A DNA stretch of 64,000 nt. Origin: Mesorhizobium sp. M7A.F.Ca.US.008.03.1.1 (GTDB lineage Bacteria; Pseudomonadota; Alphaproteobacteria; Rhizobiales; Rhizobiaceae). The stretch lies in assembly GCF_003997495.1 (NCBI RefSeq), contig NZ_RZRU01000004.1:1-64000 (forward strand), read 5' to 3'. The position numbers were made by a program, and so were the translations under genes. This document shows, one piece after another, positions 43,244 to 52,411 of the stretch; positions within the stretch are counted from its first letter, which is position 1; each line of letters begins with the position of its first letter. The notes below the pieces were generated by a model. It did not search any database and was not told the DNA's origin. It worked only from the letters and a program-made list of their open reading frames with translations.

Positions 43244-45013
43244 ATGTATCGGGCACCGGTCGAGGATATCGCCTTCACGCTCAAGCACGTGGCCGGCATG
43301 AAATCGGCGCTCGATGCCGGCAGGTTCGGCGATCTCGGCGAGGATCTGGTCGATGCCGTTCTGGGTGAGGCCGGCCGCTTCGCCACCGAAGAGGTCGCAC
43401 CGCTCTACACGAGCGGCGATCGGCGAGGTGCCGTGCTGAAGGACGCTGCCGTCACCACACCGCCCGGCTGGAAGGAACTCTATCGCCGCTGGATCGATGG
43501 CGGCTGGAACGCGCTCTCCGGGCCTGAAGCCTATGGCGGCCAGGCGCTGCCGACCATGCTCGGCGTCGCTGCGCTCGAAATGTGGAACTCCGCCGCCATG
43601 GCCTTCGGCATCGGCCCGACGCTGACCATGGGCGCGGTCGAAGCGCTCGACAAACATGCCTCCGACGACCTCAAGGCGAAATATCTCGAAAAGCTCGTCT
43701 CCGGCGAATGGATGGGCACGATGAACCTGACCGAGCCGCAAGCCGGCTCGGACCTCGCCGCCTTGCGCGCCCGCGCCGAGCCGGCGGGTGACGGCAGCTA
43801 CCGCATCTTCGGCCAGAAAATCTTCATCACCTATGGCGAGCACGATTTTACCGACAACATCATCCATCTGGTGCTGGCAAGGCTGCCCGATGCGCCGGCC
43901 GGCACGCGCGGCATTTCGCTGTTCCTGGTGCCGAAATTCCTTGTTGGCGACGATGGCGCGCTCGGCGTGCGCAACGACGTCTTCTGTTCCGGCCTCGAGC
44001 ACAAGCTCGGCATCCATGCCTCGCCGACCTGCACCATGATCTATGGCGATGGTTTCCAGGGCGCCAAGCCAGGCGCCGTCGGCTGGCTGATCGGCGAGGA
44101 GAACGAGGGTCTCGCCTGCATGTTCACCATGATGAACAATGCGCGGCTTTGTGTCGGTATGCAGGGGGTAGCGGTCGCGGAAGCCGCCACGCAGAAGGCG
44201 ATCGCCTATGCCAATGAGCGCCGGCAGGGCAAGGCCGCGAGCTACACTGGCACGGGTATGGCGCCTATCGTCCATCACCCCGATGTCCAGCGTAACCTGT
44301 TGACCATGAAGGCGCTGACCCAAACCGCACGCGCCATCAGCTATTCCTGTGCCCACGCCATCGACATGGCCCGTGTCTCCGCGGGTGACGAGGCGGCACA
44401 CTGGCGCGACCGCGCCAATCTGCTGACGCCGCTGGCAAAGGCGTTCTCGACCGATATCGGCGTCGAGGTTGCCTCACTCGGCCTCCAGGTTCATGGCGGC
44501 GTGGGCTTCATCGAGGAGACGGGAGCGGCCGCCTTCTATCGTGATGCGCGCATCGCCCCGATTTACGAGGGCACCAACGGTATTCAGGCGATCGATCTGG
44601 TGATGCGCAAGCTTCCGCTCGGCGGCGGCGACCATGTGCATGGTTACATCGCCGAACTGGCTGCTATGGCCGGAGCGGTGCGGACGTCGAACGTGCAGGG
44701 TTTCGGCCGCACCGCCGACGCTCTCGATGCGGCACTTGGCGATCTCGGCGAAGCGACCCGCTTCCTGCAGAAACTGGCGGCCGAAGGCCGGTCGGACGAG
44801 GCGCTGGCGGGTGCGACGCCCTATCTCAGGCTGATCTCGCTTGCCGCCGGCGGCGCCTATCTGGCGCGCGGCGCTCTTGCCGATCAAGGCCGTGTTCCCC
44901 TTTGCCGCTTCTTCGCTGAAAACCTGCTCGGCGAGGTCAGCGCTTTGAGGGCGCGCGTCATCGATGGCGCCGAAAGCCTCGCCGCTGCCGGCAAGACGCT
45001 TGTCTCTGCCTGA
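43244..45013 (+). CDS. Acyl-CoA dehydrogenase
   Basis: A 589-residue acyl-CoA dehydrogenase of the long form with an N-terminal extension. Flavin-domain signatures are GTMNLTEPQAGSDLAALR, GIHASPTCTMIYGD and GLQVHGGVGFIEETGAAAFYRDARI, with the catalytic-region EGTNGIQAIDLVMRKL. The long architecture with a C-terminal extension matches the group that includes 3-methylmercaptopropionyl-CoA dehydrogenase (DmdC). Whether the substrate is that or another acyl-CoA cannot be told. ATG 43244 lies 9 bases after AGGAGG. The enoyl-CoA hydratase gene starts 20 bases downstream, so the two may catalyse successive steps. Confidence 0.92.
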   Translation: MYRAPVEDIAFTLKHVAGMKSALDAGRFGDLGEDLVDAVLGEAGRFATEEVAPLYTSGDRRGAVLKDAAVTTPPGWKELYRRWIDGGWNALSGPEAYGGQALPTMLGVAALEMWNSAAMAFGIGPTLTMGAVEALDKHASDDLKAKYLEKLVSGEWMGTMNLTEPQAGSDLAALRARAEPAGDGSYRIFGQKIFITYGEHDFTDNIIHLVLARLPDAPAGTRGISLFLVPKFLVGDDGALGVRNDVFCSGLEHKLGIHASPTCTMIYGDGFQGAKPGAVGWLIGEENEGLACMFTMMNNARLCVGMQGVAVAEAATQKAIAYANERRQGKAASYTGTGMAPIVHHPDVQRNLLTMKALTQTARAISYSCAHAIDMARVSAGDEAAHWRDRANLLTPLAKAFSTDIGVEVASLGLQVHGGVGFIEETGAAAFYRDARIAPIYEGTNGIQAIDLVMRKLPLGGGDHVHGYIAELAAMAGAVRTSNVQGFGRTADALDAALGDLGEATRFLQKLAAEGRSDEALAGATPYLRLISLAAGGAYLARGALADQGRVPLCRFFAENLLGEVSALRARVIDGAESLAAAGKTLVSA

Positions 45014-45032
45014 CGTTCACAAGGAAAACACC

Positions 45033-45785
45033 GTGACAGACCATATCCTCGTCGAGCGCCAGGGCGCCATCCAGATCATCCGCATGAACCGGCCGGACAA
45101 GAAGAACGCGCTGACGCGCGCCATGTATGCGAAAATGTCAAAAACCCTGGCCGAAGGCGACGCAGATCCCGCGATCCGCGTCCATGTCTTCCTCGGCGTG
45201 CCCGGTGCCTTCTCCTCAGGCAACGACCTTGCCGATTTCATGGTCGTCGCCACCGGCGGCGACGGCGGCACGGAAGTCTGGGATTTCCTGATGGCGCTGG
45301 CCAAGGTCGAAAAACCCATGGTCTCCGGCGTCGACGGCATCGCGGTCGGCATCGGCACGACGCTCAACCTGCATTGCGACCTGACCTTCGCCACGCCGCG
45401 CACCGTGTTCAGAACGCCTTTCGTCGACCTTGGCCTGGTGCCCGAGGCGGGATCGAGCCTTCTGGCACCGCGCATCCTCGGGCGGCAGGGTGCCTTCGCG
45501 CTGCTCGGCCTCGGCGAAGGCTTTTCGGCTGAACGGGCGAAGGCCGCCGGCCTGATCTACGAGGTGGTCGAGGAAGCGGCGCTGGAGGCCTCGGTGCTGG
45601 CGACAGCCGGCCAGATCGCAGCCAAGCCGCCGCAGGCGCTGAAGATCGCGCGCGACCTGATGCGTGGTTCGCGCGACGATCTCGTCGCCCGCATCGGCGA
45701 GGAAAGCGAGCATTTTCGCGAGCGCCTGAAATCGGATGAGGCCCGCGCCGCGCTCACTGCGTTCATGACGAGAAAGAAGGCCTGA
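45033..45785 (+). CDS. Enoyl-CoA hydratase/isomerase family protein
   Basis: A 250-residue crotonase-fold protein. The oxyanion-hole strands are FSSGNDLADFM and VDGIAVGIGTTLNLHCDL, and the second catalytic region is LGLVPEAGSSLLAP, with Glu in the VPEAG motif. GTG 45033 follows AAGGAAA. It directly follows the acyl-CoA dehydrogenase and probably shares its transcript, which makes hydration of the 2-enoyl-CoA product the likely role; the class also includes isomerases and hydrolases. It is convergent with pdxH, with 9 bases between the stops. Confidence 0.88.
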   Translation: MTDHILVERQGAIQIIRMNRPDKKNALTRAMYAKMSKTLAEGDADPAIRVHVFLGVPGAFSSGNDLADFMVVATGGDGGTEVWDFLMALAKVEKPMVSGVDGIAVGIGTTLNLHCDLTFATPRTVFRTPFVDLGLVPEAGSSLLAPRILGRQGAFALLGLGEGFSAERAKAAGLIYEVVEEAALEASVLATAGQIAAKPPQALKIARDLMRGSRDDLVARIGEESEHFRERLKSDEARAALTAFMTRKKA

Positions 45786-45794
45786 CCCTCTTCT

Positions 45795-46412
45795 TCAGGG
45801 ATAAAGCCTCGTCTTGTCCCAGGCGCCTTTCGCGTCGCGGCTGAAGACGAGCCGGTCGTGCAGGCGGAACGGCCTGTCGTGCCAGAACTCGATGGCGCTG
45901 GGCACGATTCGGAAGCCGGACCAGTGCTTTGGCCGCGGGATCTCGCCGATCGGATAGCGTGCCGTGTATTCGGCCACTGCCTTCTCCAGCGCAAAGCGGC
46001 TTTCCAGCGGCCGCGATTGTTTCGAGGCCCAGGCGCCGATGCGGCTGCCGCGTGGCCGTGTCGCATAGTAGGCGTCGGCTTCGGCGTCGCTGACGATCTC
46101 CACCGGTCCGCGAATGCGCACCTGGCGGCGCAGCGATTTCCAATGGAAACACATCGCCGCCTTCATGCTGCCAAGAATCTCCTGACCCTTGGCGCTCTCG
46201 AAATTCGTGTAGAAGACAAACCCGCTTTCATCGAACCCCTTGAGCAACACCATACGCACATCCGGCATGCCGTCGGCATCGACGGTCGCCAGAGCCACGC
46301 CGTTGGGGTCGTTCGGCTCGCTTTTCGTTGCGTCGTCCAGCCATGCGGCAAAGAGGCGAAACGGCTCGGCAGCCTCGGTAAAGTCACCGCTTGTTAACTC
46401 AGTGTCACTCAT
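45795..46412 (-). CDS. pdxH: Pyridoxine/pyridoxamine 5'-phosphate oxidase
   Basis: A 205-residue FMN enzyme making pyridoxal 5'-phosphate. Family blocks: [73 protein letters not shown], and the C-terminal [21 protein letters not shown], the standard PNP oxidase ending (RLxP). ATG 46412 is used, starting [18 protein letters not shown]; an in-frame codon at 46424 is possible. A tandem 18-base repeat (46439-46491) lies in the divergent upstream region shared with the lipoprotein gene. Confidence 0.95.
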   Translation of the reverse strand: MSDTELTSGDFTEAAEPFRLFAAWLDDATKSEPNDPNGVALATVDADGMPDVRMVLLKGFDESGFVFYTNFESAKGQEILGSMKAAMCFHWKSLRRQVRIRGPVEIVSDAEADAYYATRPRGSRIGAWASKQSRPLESRFALEKAVAEYTARYPIGEIPRPKHWSGFRIVPSAIEFWHDRPFRLHDRLVFSRDAKGAWDKTRLYP

Positions 46413-46438
46413 AGTTTTTCTCAAATTGTCACGAAGCG

Positions 46439-46491
46439 AAGATTCTTACAAAGCCAAGATTCTTAACGAAGCCAAGATTCTTAACGAAGCA
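46439..46491. repeat. Three tandem copies of an 18-base unit
   Basis: AAGATTCTTAACGAAGCC at 46456-46473 is repeated as AAGATTCTTAACGAAGC (46474-46490), and imperfectly as AAGATTCTTACAAAGCC (46439-46455). It fills the divergent promoter region between pdxH and the TTG start at 46508. Confidence 0.88.
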
Positions 46492-46507
46492 AGGGGGAGG
46501 CTGCCGA

Positions 46508-46969
46508 TTGTCGCGTATCGCGCAAGCTTTTGACAGCAGGCAATGGAGCGTTATCGCTTCGGCCAGCGCGAAAGCCGCGATCGTGGCGGTCGCCTTGCCG
46601 CTTGCCGCTTGTGGCGCCGGCGGCTTCAGCCTGGAAAAAGCCGAAGTCGACCGCTCGATTCTGACCAGCAGCACGTCGGCCTCGGCCGCGCCGGCCAATC
46701 TGGATCGCGACTCCGACCAGACGACGATCGGCAATGCAGTCTCCTCGGCCGACGTCGAGCAGCTCGGCGGGCAGGCCGTCCCATGGGCCAATTCCGGTAC
46801 CGGCTCACGCGGTTCCATCACCGATCTAGCGGAATTGAAGGACAACGGCCAGACCTGCCGCCGCTTCAAGGCCTCGCGCGAAAGCTTTGACGGCGTTGCC
46901 ATGTTCGAAGGCGAACTGTGCCTGGCCAGCGCTGGCGGCTGGCGCATGCAGGACTTCAAGGCACTCTGA
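46508..46969 (+). CDS. Lipoprotein, RT0821/Lpp0805-like surface protein
   Basis: A 153-residue protein with an unusual TTG start at 46508, supported by AGGGGGAGG (46491-46500) seven bases before it. After an N-terminal basic stretch there is a lipoprotein signal (VAVALPLAACGAG, lipobox LAAC, Cys near residue 35). The mature part contains the block SITDLAELKDNGQTCRRFKASRESFDGVAMFEGELCLASAGGW that marks the RT0821/Lpp0805 group of alphaproteobacterial surface antigens. It is probably anchored in the outer membrane. The dnaJ-like gene begins 100 bases downstream. Confidence 0.8.
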   Translation: MSRIAQAFDSRQWSVIASASAKAAIVAVALPLAACGAGGFSLEKAEVDRSILTSSTSASAAPANLDRDSDQTTIGNAVSSADVEQLGGQAVPWANSGTGSRGSITDLAELKDNGQTCRRFKASRESFDGVAMFEGELCLASAGGWRMQDFKAL

Positions 46970-47069
46970 TTTTCCGCGTCCGATATGCTGCTCCAGCACT
47001 GGAATTTCTTCCTATGCGAGCGCATATAGGAGGCAATCATAGACTCAACTCTTCTCCAGGGCGGTAAGC

Positions 47070-47999
47070 ATGCGCGACCCCTATGAGGTGCTGGGCGTTG
47101 CCAGGAACGCATCGGCCAAAGACATAAAGTCGGCGTATCGGAAACTCGCCAAGAAGCATCATCCGGACCAGAATCCGAATGATCCCAAGGCGAAGGACCG
47201 TTTTGCCGCAGCCAACCAGGCCTACGAGATCGTCGGCGACGAAAAGAATCGCGCTGCTTTCGATCGCGGCGAGATCGACGCCGACGGCAAGCCGCGATTC
47301 CAGGGCTTTGAGGGCGCTGCCGGTGGCGGCGATCCCTTCGGCGGATTCCGCCGGCAGCAAGGTCCTGGCGGCTCGCGGTTCGAATTCCGCTCCGGCCGAC
47401 CGGGTGGCGATCCGTTCGACGGCAACAGCGACATCTTCAGCCAGATTTTTGGCGACACCTTTTCGGGCGCGCGCGGTCCCGGAACGGGCGATCGCCGCCA
47501 GCAGGCGACAGCAGCCGATCTGAACGTGACGCTCGACATCACCATCGAGGAAGCGGCGACCGCCGAAAAGGTGACGGCGATGTTCCCCGATGGGCGCAAG
47601 GTGGCGGTCAAGCTGCCGGCCTATGTCGAGGATGGCCAGACCATCCGCCTCAAGGGCCAAGGCGAGCAGGGGCCGGGCCAGCCAGGCGACGCGCTGGTCA
47701 AGATCCATCTGCGCCGGCATCCACGCTACCGCATCGAGGGCCGCGACCTGCACGCCGATCTGCCGGTGGCACTGGCGGATGCGGTGCTCGGCGCCAAAGT
47801 GCCGGTCGAGACGCCGACCGGCAGGCTCGCGGTCAACATTCCGGCATGGTCGAGCTCCGACAAGGTCCTGCGGCTCAAGGGCAGGGGCCTGCCGGAAAAG
47901 GCCGGCGGCCACGGCGATCTCTACGCTCATGTGCGCATCATGCTGCCGGAAGGCGGTGATAGCGCTCTCGAAGCGCTGTTGCGCAGCCAAAAAGGCTGA
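47070..47999 (+). CDS. DnaJ-family co-chaperone (CbpA-like, no zinc finger)
   Basis: A 309-residue J-domain protein. The J domain occupies residues 4-68 with the HPD motif at 31-33 ([11 protein letters not shown]). A Gly/Phe-rich region follows (residues about 75-140, [17 protein letters not shown] and on). The C-terminal DnaJ substrate-binding domains begin at [24 protein letters not shown]. The zinc-finger (CxxCxGxG) repeats of classical DnaJ are absent, so it is the CbpA/DjlA-like type B. It stimulates DnaK. A palindrome TATGCG-AG-CGCATA (47013-47026) lies upstream of the start. Confidence 0.92.
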   Translation: MRDPYEVLGVARNASAKDIKSAYRKLAKKHHPDQNPNDPKAKDRFAAANQAYEIVGDEKNRAAFDRGEIDADGKPRFQGFEGAAGGGDPFGGFRRQQGPGGSRFEFRSGRPGGDPFDGNSDIFSQIFGDTFSGARGPGTGDRRQQATAADLNVTLDITIEEAATAEKVTAMFPDGRKVAVKLPAYVEDGQTIRLKGQGEQGPGQPGDALVKIHLRRHPRYRIEGRDLHADLPVALADAVLGAKVPVETPTGRLAVNIPAWSSSDKVLRLKGRGLPEKAGGHGDLYAHVRIMLPEGGDSALEALLRSQKG

Positions 48000-48104
48000 T
48001 CGGCGGCTTTTGTCCCTGAACTGTCCGGTTTGAGCGCTTGAAGGGGCTCTGTGCCTGTGCGATAGGGCAACCCACAAAGCTGAAATCTTGCGGAGAGCGC
48101 TGAC

Positions 48105-48923
48105 ATGGCGGGTGGACAGGGCCTAATGGCCGGCAAGCGCGGCCTCATTCTTGGCGTCGCCAACAACAGGTCGATTGCTTATGGCATCGCCAAGTCGTGC
48201 GTCGACCATGGCGCCGAGATCGCGCTGACCTATCAGGGCGAGGCGTTCAAGAAGCGCGTCGAGCCGCTGGCGGCGGAACTGGGCGCCTTTGTCGCCGGCC
48301 ATTGCGACGTCACCGATCCGGCGAGCCTGGACGAGGTTTTCGCCAATGTCGCCAAACATTGGGGCAAGCTTGATTTCCTCGTCCACGCCATCGCCTTCTC
48401 CGACAAGGACGAGCTGACCGGCCGCTATGTCGAGACGACGCGCGACAATTTCCTGCGCACCATGGACATTTCGGTCTATTCCTTCACCACCATTGCCAAG
48501 CGCGCCGAGGCGCTGATGACCAATGGCGGCTCGTTGCTGACGCTGACCTACTACGGCGCCGAAAAGGTCATGCCGCACTACAATGTCATGGGTGTCGCCA
48601 AGGCGGCGCTCGAGGCCAGCGTGCGCTACCTGGCGGTCGACCTCGGCGCCAAGAAGATCCGCGTCAACGCCATTTCGGCCGGCCCGATCAAGACGCTTGC
48701 CGCTTCCGGCATCGGCGATTTCCGCTACATCCTGAAGTGGAACGAGTACAATTCGCCGCTTAAGCAGACGGTGACGCAGGAGGAAGTCGGCGATTCCGGC
48801 GTCTATTTCCTGTCCGACCTGTCGCGCGGCGTCACCGGTGAAGTGCACCACGTCGATTCGGGCTACCACGTCGTCGGCATGAAGGCGGTCGACGCGCCTG
48901 ATATTTCGACCGTCAAGGACTAA
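48105..48923 (+). CDS. fabI: Enoyl-ACP reductase FabI
   Basis: A 272-residue NADH-dependent enoyl-acyl carrier protein reductase, the last step in each round of type II fatty acid elongation and the target of triclosan-class inhibitors. It is an atypical short-chain dehydrogenase: the nucleotide-binding loop is RGLILGVANNRSIAYGIA, and the catalytic pair is Tyr159-x6-Lys166 (YNVMGVAKAAL). ATG 48105 has GGAGAG at spacing 7. The size is typical. The family is essential in many bacteria; some rhizobia also carry other enoyl reductases, which this window cannot show. Confidence 0.96.
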   Translation: MAGGQGLMAGKRGLILGVANNRSIAYGIAKSCVDHGAEIALTYQGEAFKKRVEPLAAELGAFVAGHCDVTDPASLDEVFANVAKHWGKLDFLVHAIAFSDKDELTGRYVETTRDNFLRTMDISVYSFTTIAKRAEALMTNGGSLLTLTYYGAEKVMPHYNVMGVAKAALEASVRYLAVDLGAKKIRVNAISAGPIKTLAASGIGDFRYILKWNEYNSPLKQTVTQEEVGDSGVYFLSDLSRGVTGEVHHVDSGYHVVGMKAVDAPDISTVKD

Positions 48924-48969
48924 CACCCCGCCAACCGTCGTCCGTCCCGATCCCGCACCGGAAGACCTG

Positions 48970-49557
48970 ATGTACCCGCTGGTTTATATCGCGCGCCACG
49001 GCCAGACCGCGTGGAACGCCGAATTCCGGCTTCAGGGGCAGGCCGACACCGATCTCAACGCTCTTGGCCGCGAGCAGGCGACCGGAAACGGCCACCGGCT
49101 CGCCGAACTGGTCCAAAACTCCGGGGATTTCGATTTCGTCGCCAGTCCGATGAAACGGACGCGAGAAACGATGCAGCGTATTCGCGCCGCGATGAAGCTC
49201 GATCCGGGTGCCTATCGAACCGATCCGCGCCTCGTCGAAGTCAATTTCGGGGATTGGCAGGGATTTACCTTTCCCGAGCTCGAGACACGGTATCCCGGAG
49301 CAAGCAGGACGCGCGCTCTGGACAAGTGGAACTTTCAGCCGCCCGGCGAAGGCGCCGAGAGCTATCAGATGCTGCTCGAACGGGTGAGGCCATGCTTCGA
49401 CGCGATCGAACGCCAGACGATATGCGTGACCCATGGCGGCGTCATGCGCACCTTGTTTCGCTTCGTTCTGGGGCTGGCCGAGGACCAGGCAGCGAACCTG
49501 GAAATACCGCAGGATCGCCTGCTCAAGCTCGAAGGCAAGAGTCTGGAGTGGCTTTAG
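48970..49557 (+). CDS. Histidine phosphatase (phosphoglycerate mutase-like)
   Basis: A 195-residue protein of the histidine phosphatase superfamily. The catalytic RHG is Arg9-His10-Gly11 in YIARHGQTAWN, followed by FRLQGQADTDLNALGREQA. The second catalytic His is in CVTHGGVMRTLFRFVLG near residue 155, and SPMKRTRETMQRI supplies a further arginine. The superfamily covers phosphoglycerate mutases and general phosphatases; the substrate cannot be deduced. It follows fabI by 46 bases on the same strand. Confidence 0.87.
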   Translation: MYPLVYIARHGQTAWNAEFRLQGQADTDLNALGREQATGNGHRLAELVQNSGDFDFVASPMKRTRETMQRIRAAMKLDPGAYRTDPRLVEVNFGDWQGFTFPELETRYPGASRTRALDKWNFQPPGEGAESYQMLLERVRPCFDAIERQTICVTHGGVMRTLFRFVLGLAEDQAANLEIPQDRLLKLEGKSLEWL

Positions 49558-49609
49558 GCCATTTGGCAGGCGGCTCGGCGAAAGCTGAATTCAATTGAGA
49601 TTGGAAGCT

Positions 49610-49870
49610 CTAGTTGGCAGAGCTGTCCGGCAGTTCCATGTCGGTGACGATGTTTTCGCCATTGGTCACATCGTAGGCGATGACGATGTCCATGCCCGGC
49701 TTCAGCGCGTCGAGATCGGTCTCGGCGTTCAGCTTGTAGGACTTGCCATCATCCAGCGTCAGCGTCGCCGTGTCCTTGTCGATCTTCTTGATCAGGCCTT
49801 CGGTCTGGCCGGCGAAAGCGGCGGTGGAAAGCAGCAGCGTGGCGGCAATGGCGCCAATCAGGGTACGCAT
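49610..49870 (-). CDS. DUF1344 exported protein
   Basis: An 86-residue secreted protein: signal peptide MRTLIGAIAATLLLSTAAFAG, then TEGLIKKIDKDTATLTLDDGKSYKLNAETDLDALKPGMDIVIAYD. This is the DUF1344 pattern of small periplasmic beta-barrel proteins found in Rhizobiales. The fold is likely an OB-like or RHH-type beta domain; no catalytic residues are seen. It stands convergent with the phosphatase gene and divergent from aroC. The function is not established. Confidence 0.87.
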   Translation of the reverse strand: MRTLIGAIAATLLLSTAAFAGQTEGLIKKIDKDTATLTLDDGKSYKLNAETDLDALKPGMDIVIAYDVTNGENIVTDMELPDSSAN

Positions 49871-50048
49871 AATCGTTCCTCTTTATCATTGCGCCGGCAT
49901 GGCGGCGGGCGTTCAACGGCGGATGGAGCAGAGCAGAAACCAACCGAATGTGTCAAAACTAAATCCGCCAGATCACAGTTTGACCCCTGTGAAAAACGCC
50001 AATAGAAGGCAACCTTAAGCCGGCTCCGATGCCGGGCAGGGTCATTTC

Positions 50049-51158
50049 ATGTCTCACAACACGTTCGGCCACCTTTTCCGCGTCACCACCTGGGGCGAAA
50101 GCCATGGCCCGTCGCTCGGCTGCGTGGTCGATGGCTGTCCGCCCGGCATCCGCTTCACTCAGCGAGACATCCAGGCCGAACTCGACAAGCGTCGGCCGGG
50201 GCAATCACGTTTCGTGACGCAGCGTCGCGAACCAGATGAAGTGAAAGTGCTGTCTGGCTTCATCCTCGACGAGGACGGCGAGACGATGATCACCACCGGC
50301 ACGCCGGTGTCGATGCTGATCGAGAATGTCGACCAGCGTTCAAAGGATTATGGCGAGATCGCCCGCCAATACCGACCCGGCCATGCCGACTACACCTATG
50401 ACGTCAAATACGGCGTGCGCGATTATCGTGGGGGCGGCCGCTCCTCGGCCCGCGAGACCGCGGCGCGGGTCGCAGCCGGTGCTTTGGCGCGCAAGGTGGT
50501 GCCCGGCGTGGTGGTGCGCGGCGCGCTGGTGTCGATGGGCGAAAAATCCATCGACCGCGCCAACTGGAACTGGAATTTCATCGGCGATGCCGAAAATCCG
50601 TTCTTCACCCCCGATCCGGCTTCCGTTCCTGTCTTCACGCAGTATCTCGACGGCATCCGCAAGGCGGGCTCCTCGGTCGGTGCGGTGATCGAGATCGTCG
50701 CCGACGGCGTTCCGGCAGGCCTCGGCGCGCCGATCTATGCCAAGCTCGACCAGGACATCGCGTCCGGCCTGATGTCGATCAACGCCGTCAAGGGTGTCGA
50801 GATCGGCAACGGCTTCGAGGCCGCCCGCATCACCGGCGAGCAGAATGCCGACGAGATGCGCATCGGCAATGACGGCAAGCCGGTGTTCCTGTCCAACAAT
50901 GCCGGCGGCATCCTGGGCGGCATCTCGACCGGCCAGGCGATCGTGGCACGTTTCGCCGTCAAGCCGACCTCGTCGATCCTGACGCCGCGAAAGTCGATCG
51001 ACAAGGACGGCAAGGACGTCGAGATCATGACCAAGGGCCGCCATGATCCATGCGTCGGCATCCGCGCCGTGCCGATCGGCGAGGCAATGGTTGCCTGTGC
51101 GATCGCCGACCACTATCTGCGGCATCGGGGACAAACAGGAAGGGGAATAGGGCAGTAA
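50049..51158 (+). CDS. aroC: Chorismate synthase
   Basis: A 369-residue FMN-dependent lyase that converts EPSP to chorismate, the branch point to aromatic amino acids and folate. Family signatures: [59 protein letters not shown] and [20 protein letters not shown], with [18 protein letters not shown] near the end. The last codons (GIGQ) run into a 14-base inverted repeat at 51142-51155. ATG 50049 is used. Apart from the 3' end the gene looks normal. Confidence 0.97.
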   Translation: MSHNTFGHLFRVTTWGESHGPSLGCVVDGCPPGIRFTQRDIQAELDKRRPGQSRFVTQRREPDEVKVLSGFILDEDGETMITTGTPVSMLIENVDQRSKDYGEIARQYRPGHADYTYDVKYGVRDYRGGGRSSARETAARVAAGALARKVVPGVVVRGALVSMGEKSIDRANWNWNFIGDAENPFFTPDPASVPVFTQYLDGIRKAGSSVGAVIEIVADGVPAGLGAPIYAKLDQDIASGLMSINAVKGVEIGNGFEAARITGEQNADEMRIGNDGKPVFLSNNAGGILGGISTGQAIVARFAVKPTSSILTPRKSIDKDGKDVEIMTKGRHDPCVGIRAVPIGEAMVACAIADHYLRHRGQTGRGIGQ

Positions 51159-51239
51159 GTCAGTAGGGCAATATGTTACGCAGCCCGCCGAACACAGCCA
51201 GATTTTCCTTTTCCCTACTGCCTTCCTGCCCTATTCCCC
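51142..51239. repeat. Inverted repeat whose left arm encodes the aroC C-terminus
   Basis: GGGGAATAGGGCAG (51142-51155) and CTGCCCTATTCCCC (51226-51239) are perfect 14-base reverse complements. Between and beside them, short units such as CAGTAGGGCA, CCCTACTGCC and CTACTGCCC recur. The left arm is the last five codons of aroC, so the repeat has replaced or become the end of the coding sequence. Confidence 0.8.
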
Positions 51240-51269
51240 CTACTGCCCTGCGAGCGAAGCGAGCTTTCC

Positions 51270-52370
51270 ATGCCTTACGACCAGAAGAAAATCGTCGAAG
51301 CCCTGCGTGCTTTCGAACGCGGCGAGATCGTCGTCGTCATGGATGATGACGGGCGCGAGAACGAGGGCGACCTGATCGTCGCCGCCGTCCACTGCACGCC
51401 CGAAAAGATGGCGTTCATCGTGCGCCACACCTCCGGCATCGTCTGCACGCCGATGCCGCGCGAAGAAGCCAAGCGGCTGAACCTTGCGCCCATGGTCGCC
51501 GACAACGATTCCGCCCACACCACCGCTTTCACCGTCAGCGTCGATTTCAAGCATGGCACCACGACGGGCATCTCGGCCGAAGATCGCACCTTGACCGTTC
51601 GCAATCTTGCCAACGGCAATGTCGGTGGCTCGGATTTCGTCCGGCCCGGCCACATCTTCCCACTGATCGCGCGCGAAGGCGGCGTGCTGATGCGCTCCGG
51701 CCATACCGAAGCAGCGGTCGATCTGTGCAAGCTCGCCGGCCTGCCGCCGGTCGGCGTCATTTCCGAGCTGGTCAATGATGACGGCACCGTCAAGCGCGGC
51801 CCGCAGGTGCAGGCTTTCGCCGAGGAGCATGGGCTGAAGCAGGTTTCGGTCGCCGACCTCATTGCCTACCGGCAGCGCAAGGAAACTCTGGTCGAACGCG
51901 TCGCGTGCTCGGAAATCGACACGCTCGGCGGCAAGGCACAGGTCTTCACCTACACGCTGCCGTGGGACTCCATGCATCACGTCGCCATCGTCTTCGGCGA
52001 CATCCGCGACGGCGAGGACGTGCCGGTGCGTCTGCATTCCGAGGATGTGGTGACCGATGTCTTCGGCACCAGCCACCGGCTCGATGCCATCATGAAGGCA
52101 ATGGGCGAGCGCAGGCGTGGCGTCATCGTCTATCTCAGAGAAGGTTCCGTCGGCGTTGCGCATCAGGAACGCAAGCGGCCGGCCAGCGGCGACCGTGAGG
52201 ATCACGAAGAGGCGCGCCGCCGCGAAAACGAGTGGCGCGAGATTGGGCTCGGCGCCCAGATCCTCAAGGATCTCGGCATCTCGTCGATCAACCTGATCGC
52301 CTCGCGCGAACGCCACTATGTCGGCCTCGAAGGTTTTGGCATCCATATCGCCAAGACCGAGATCCTTTGA
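51270..52370 (+). CDS. ribB: 3,4-dihydroxy-2-butanone 4-phosphate synthase with degenerate GCHII domain (RibBX type)
   Basis: A 366-residue protein. Residues about 8-205 are a complete RibB domain (VVVMDDDGRENEGDLIVAA, FVRPGHIFPLIAREGGVLMRSGHTEAAVDL, GVISELVNDDGT) that makes the four-carbon unit of riboflavin. The C-terminal half aligns with GTP cyclohydrolase II, but the zinc-binding Cys cluster is gone: VRLHSEDVVTDVFGTSHRLDAI replaces the usual EC...CDC pattern. It therefore cannot do the GCHII reaction by the known mechanism. This is the RibBX variant known in proteobacteria, and a separate ribA must exist elsewhere. Confidence 0.92.
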   Translation: MPYDQKKIVEALRAFERGEIVVVMDDDGRENEGDLIVAAVHCTPEKMAFIVRHTSGIVCTPMPREEAKRLNLAPMVADNDSAHTTAFTVSVDFKHGTTTGISAEDRTLTVRNLANGNVGGSDFVRPGHIFPLIAREGGVLMRSGHTEAAVDLCKLAGLPPVGVISELVNDDGTVKRGPQVQAFAEEHGLKQVSVADLIAYRQRKETLVERVACSEIDTLGGKAQVFTYTLPWDSMHHVAIVFGDIRDGEDVPVRLHSEDVVTDVFGTSHRLDAIMKAMGERRRGVIVYLREGSVGVAHQERKRPASGDREDHEEARRRENEWREIGLGAQILKDLGISSINLIASRERHYVGLEGFGIHIAKTEIL

Positions 52371-52381
52371 GCAGGCCGATG

Positions 52382-52404
52382 GCGCCCGGCTCGAAACCGG
52401 GCGC
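52382..52404. other. Hairpin between convergent ribB and MFS genes
   Basis: GCGCCCGG (52382-52389) and CCGGGCGC (52397-52404) form a perfect 8-bp stem with a 7-base loop (CTCGAAA). No T-run on either strand. It may insulate the two convergent transcripts. Confidence 0.55.
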
Positions 52405-52411
52405 TACCTGA

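Noticed and set aside
52382-52404. Bidirectional terminator between ribB and the MFS gene
   Set aside because: The stem is perfect but neither strand has a T-run; listed only as a hairpin.
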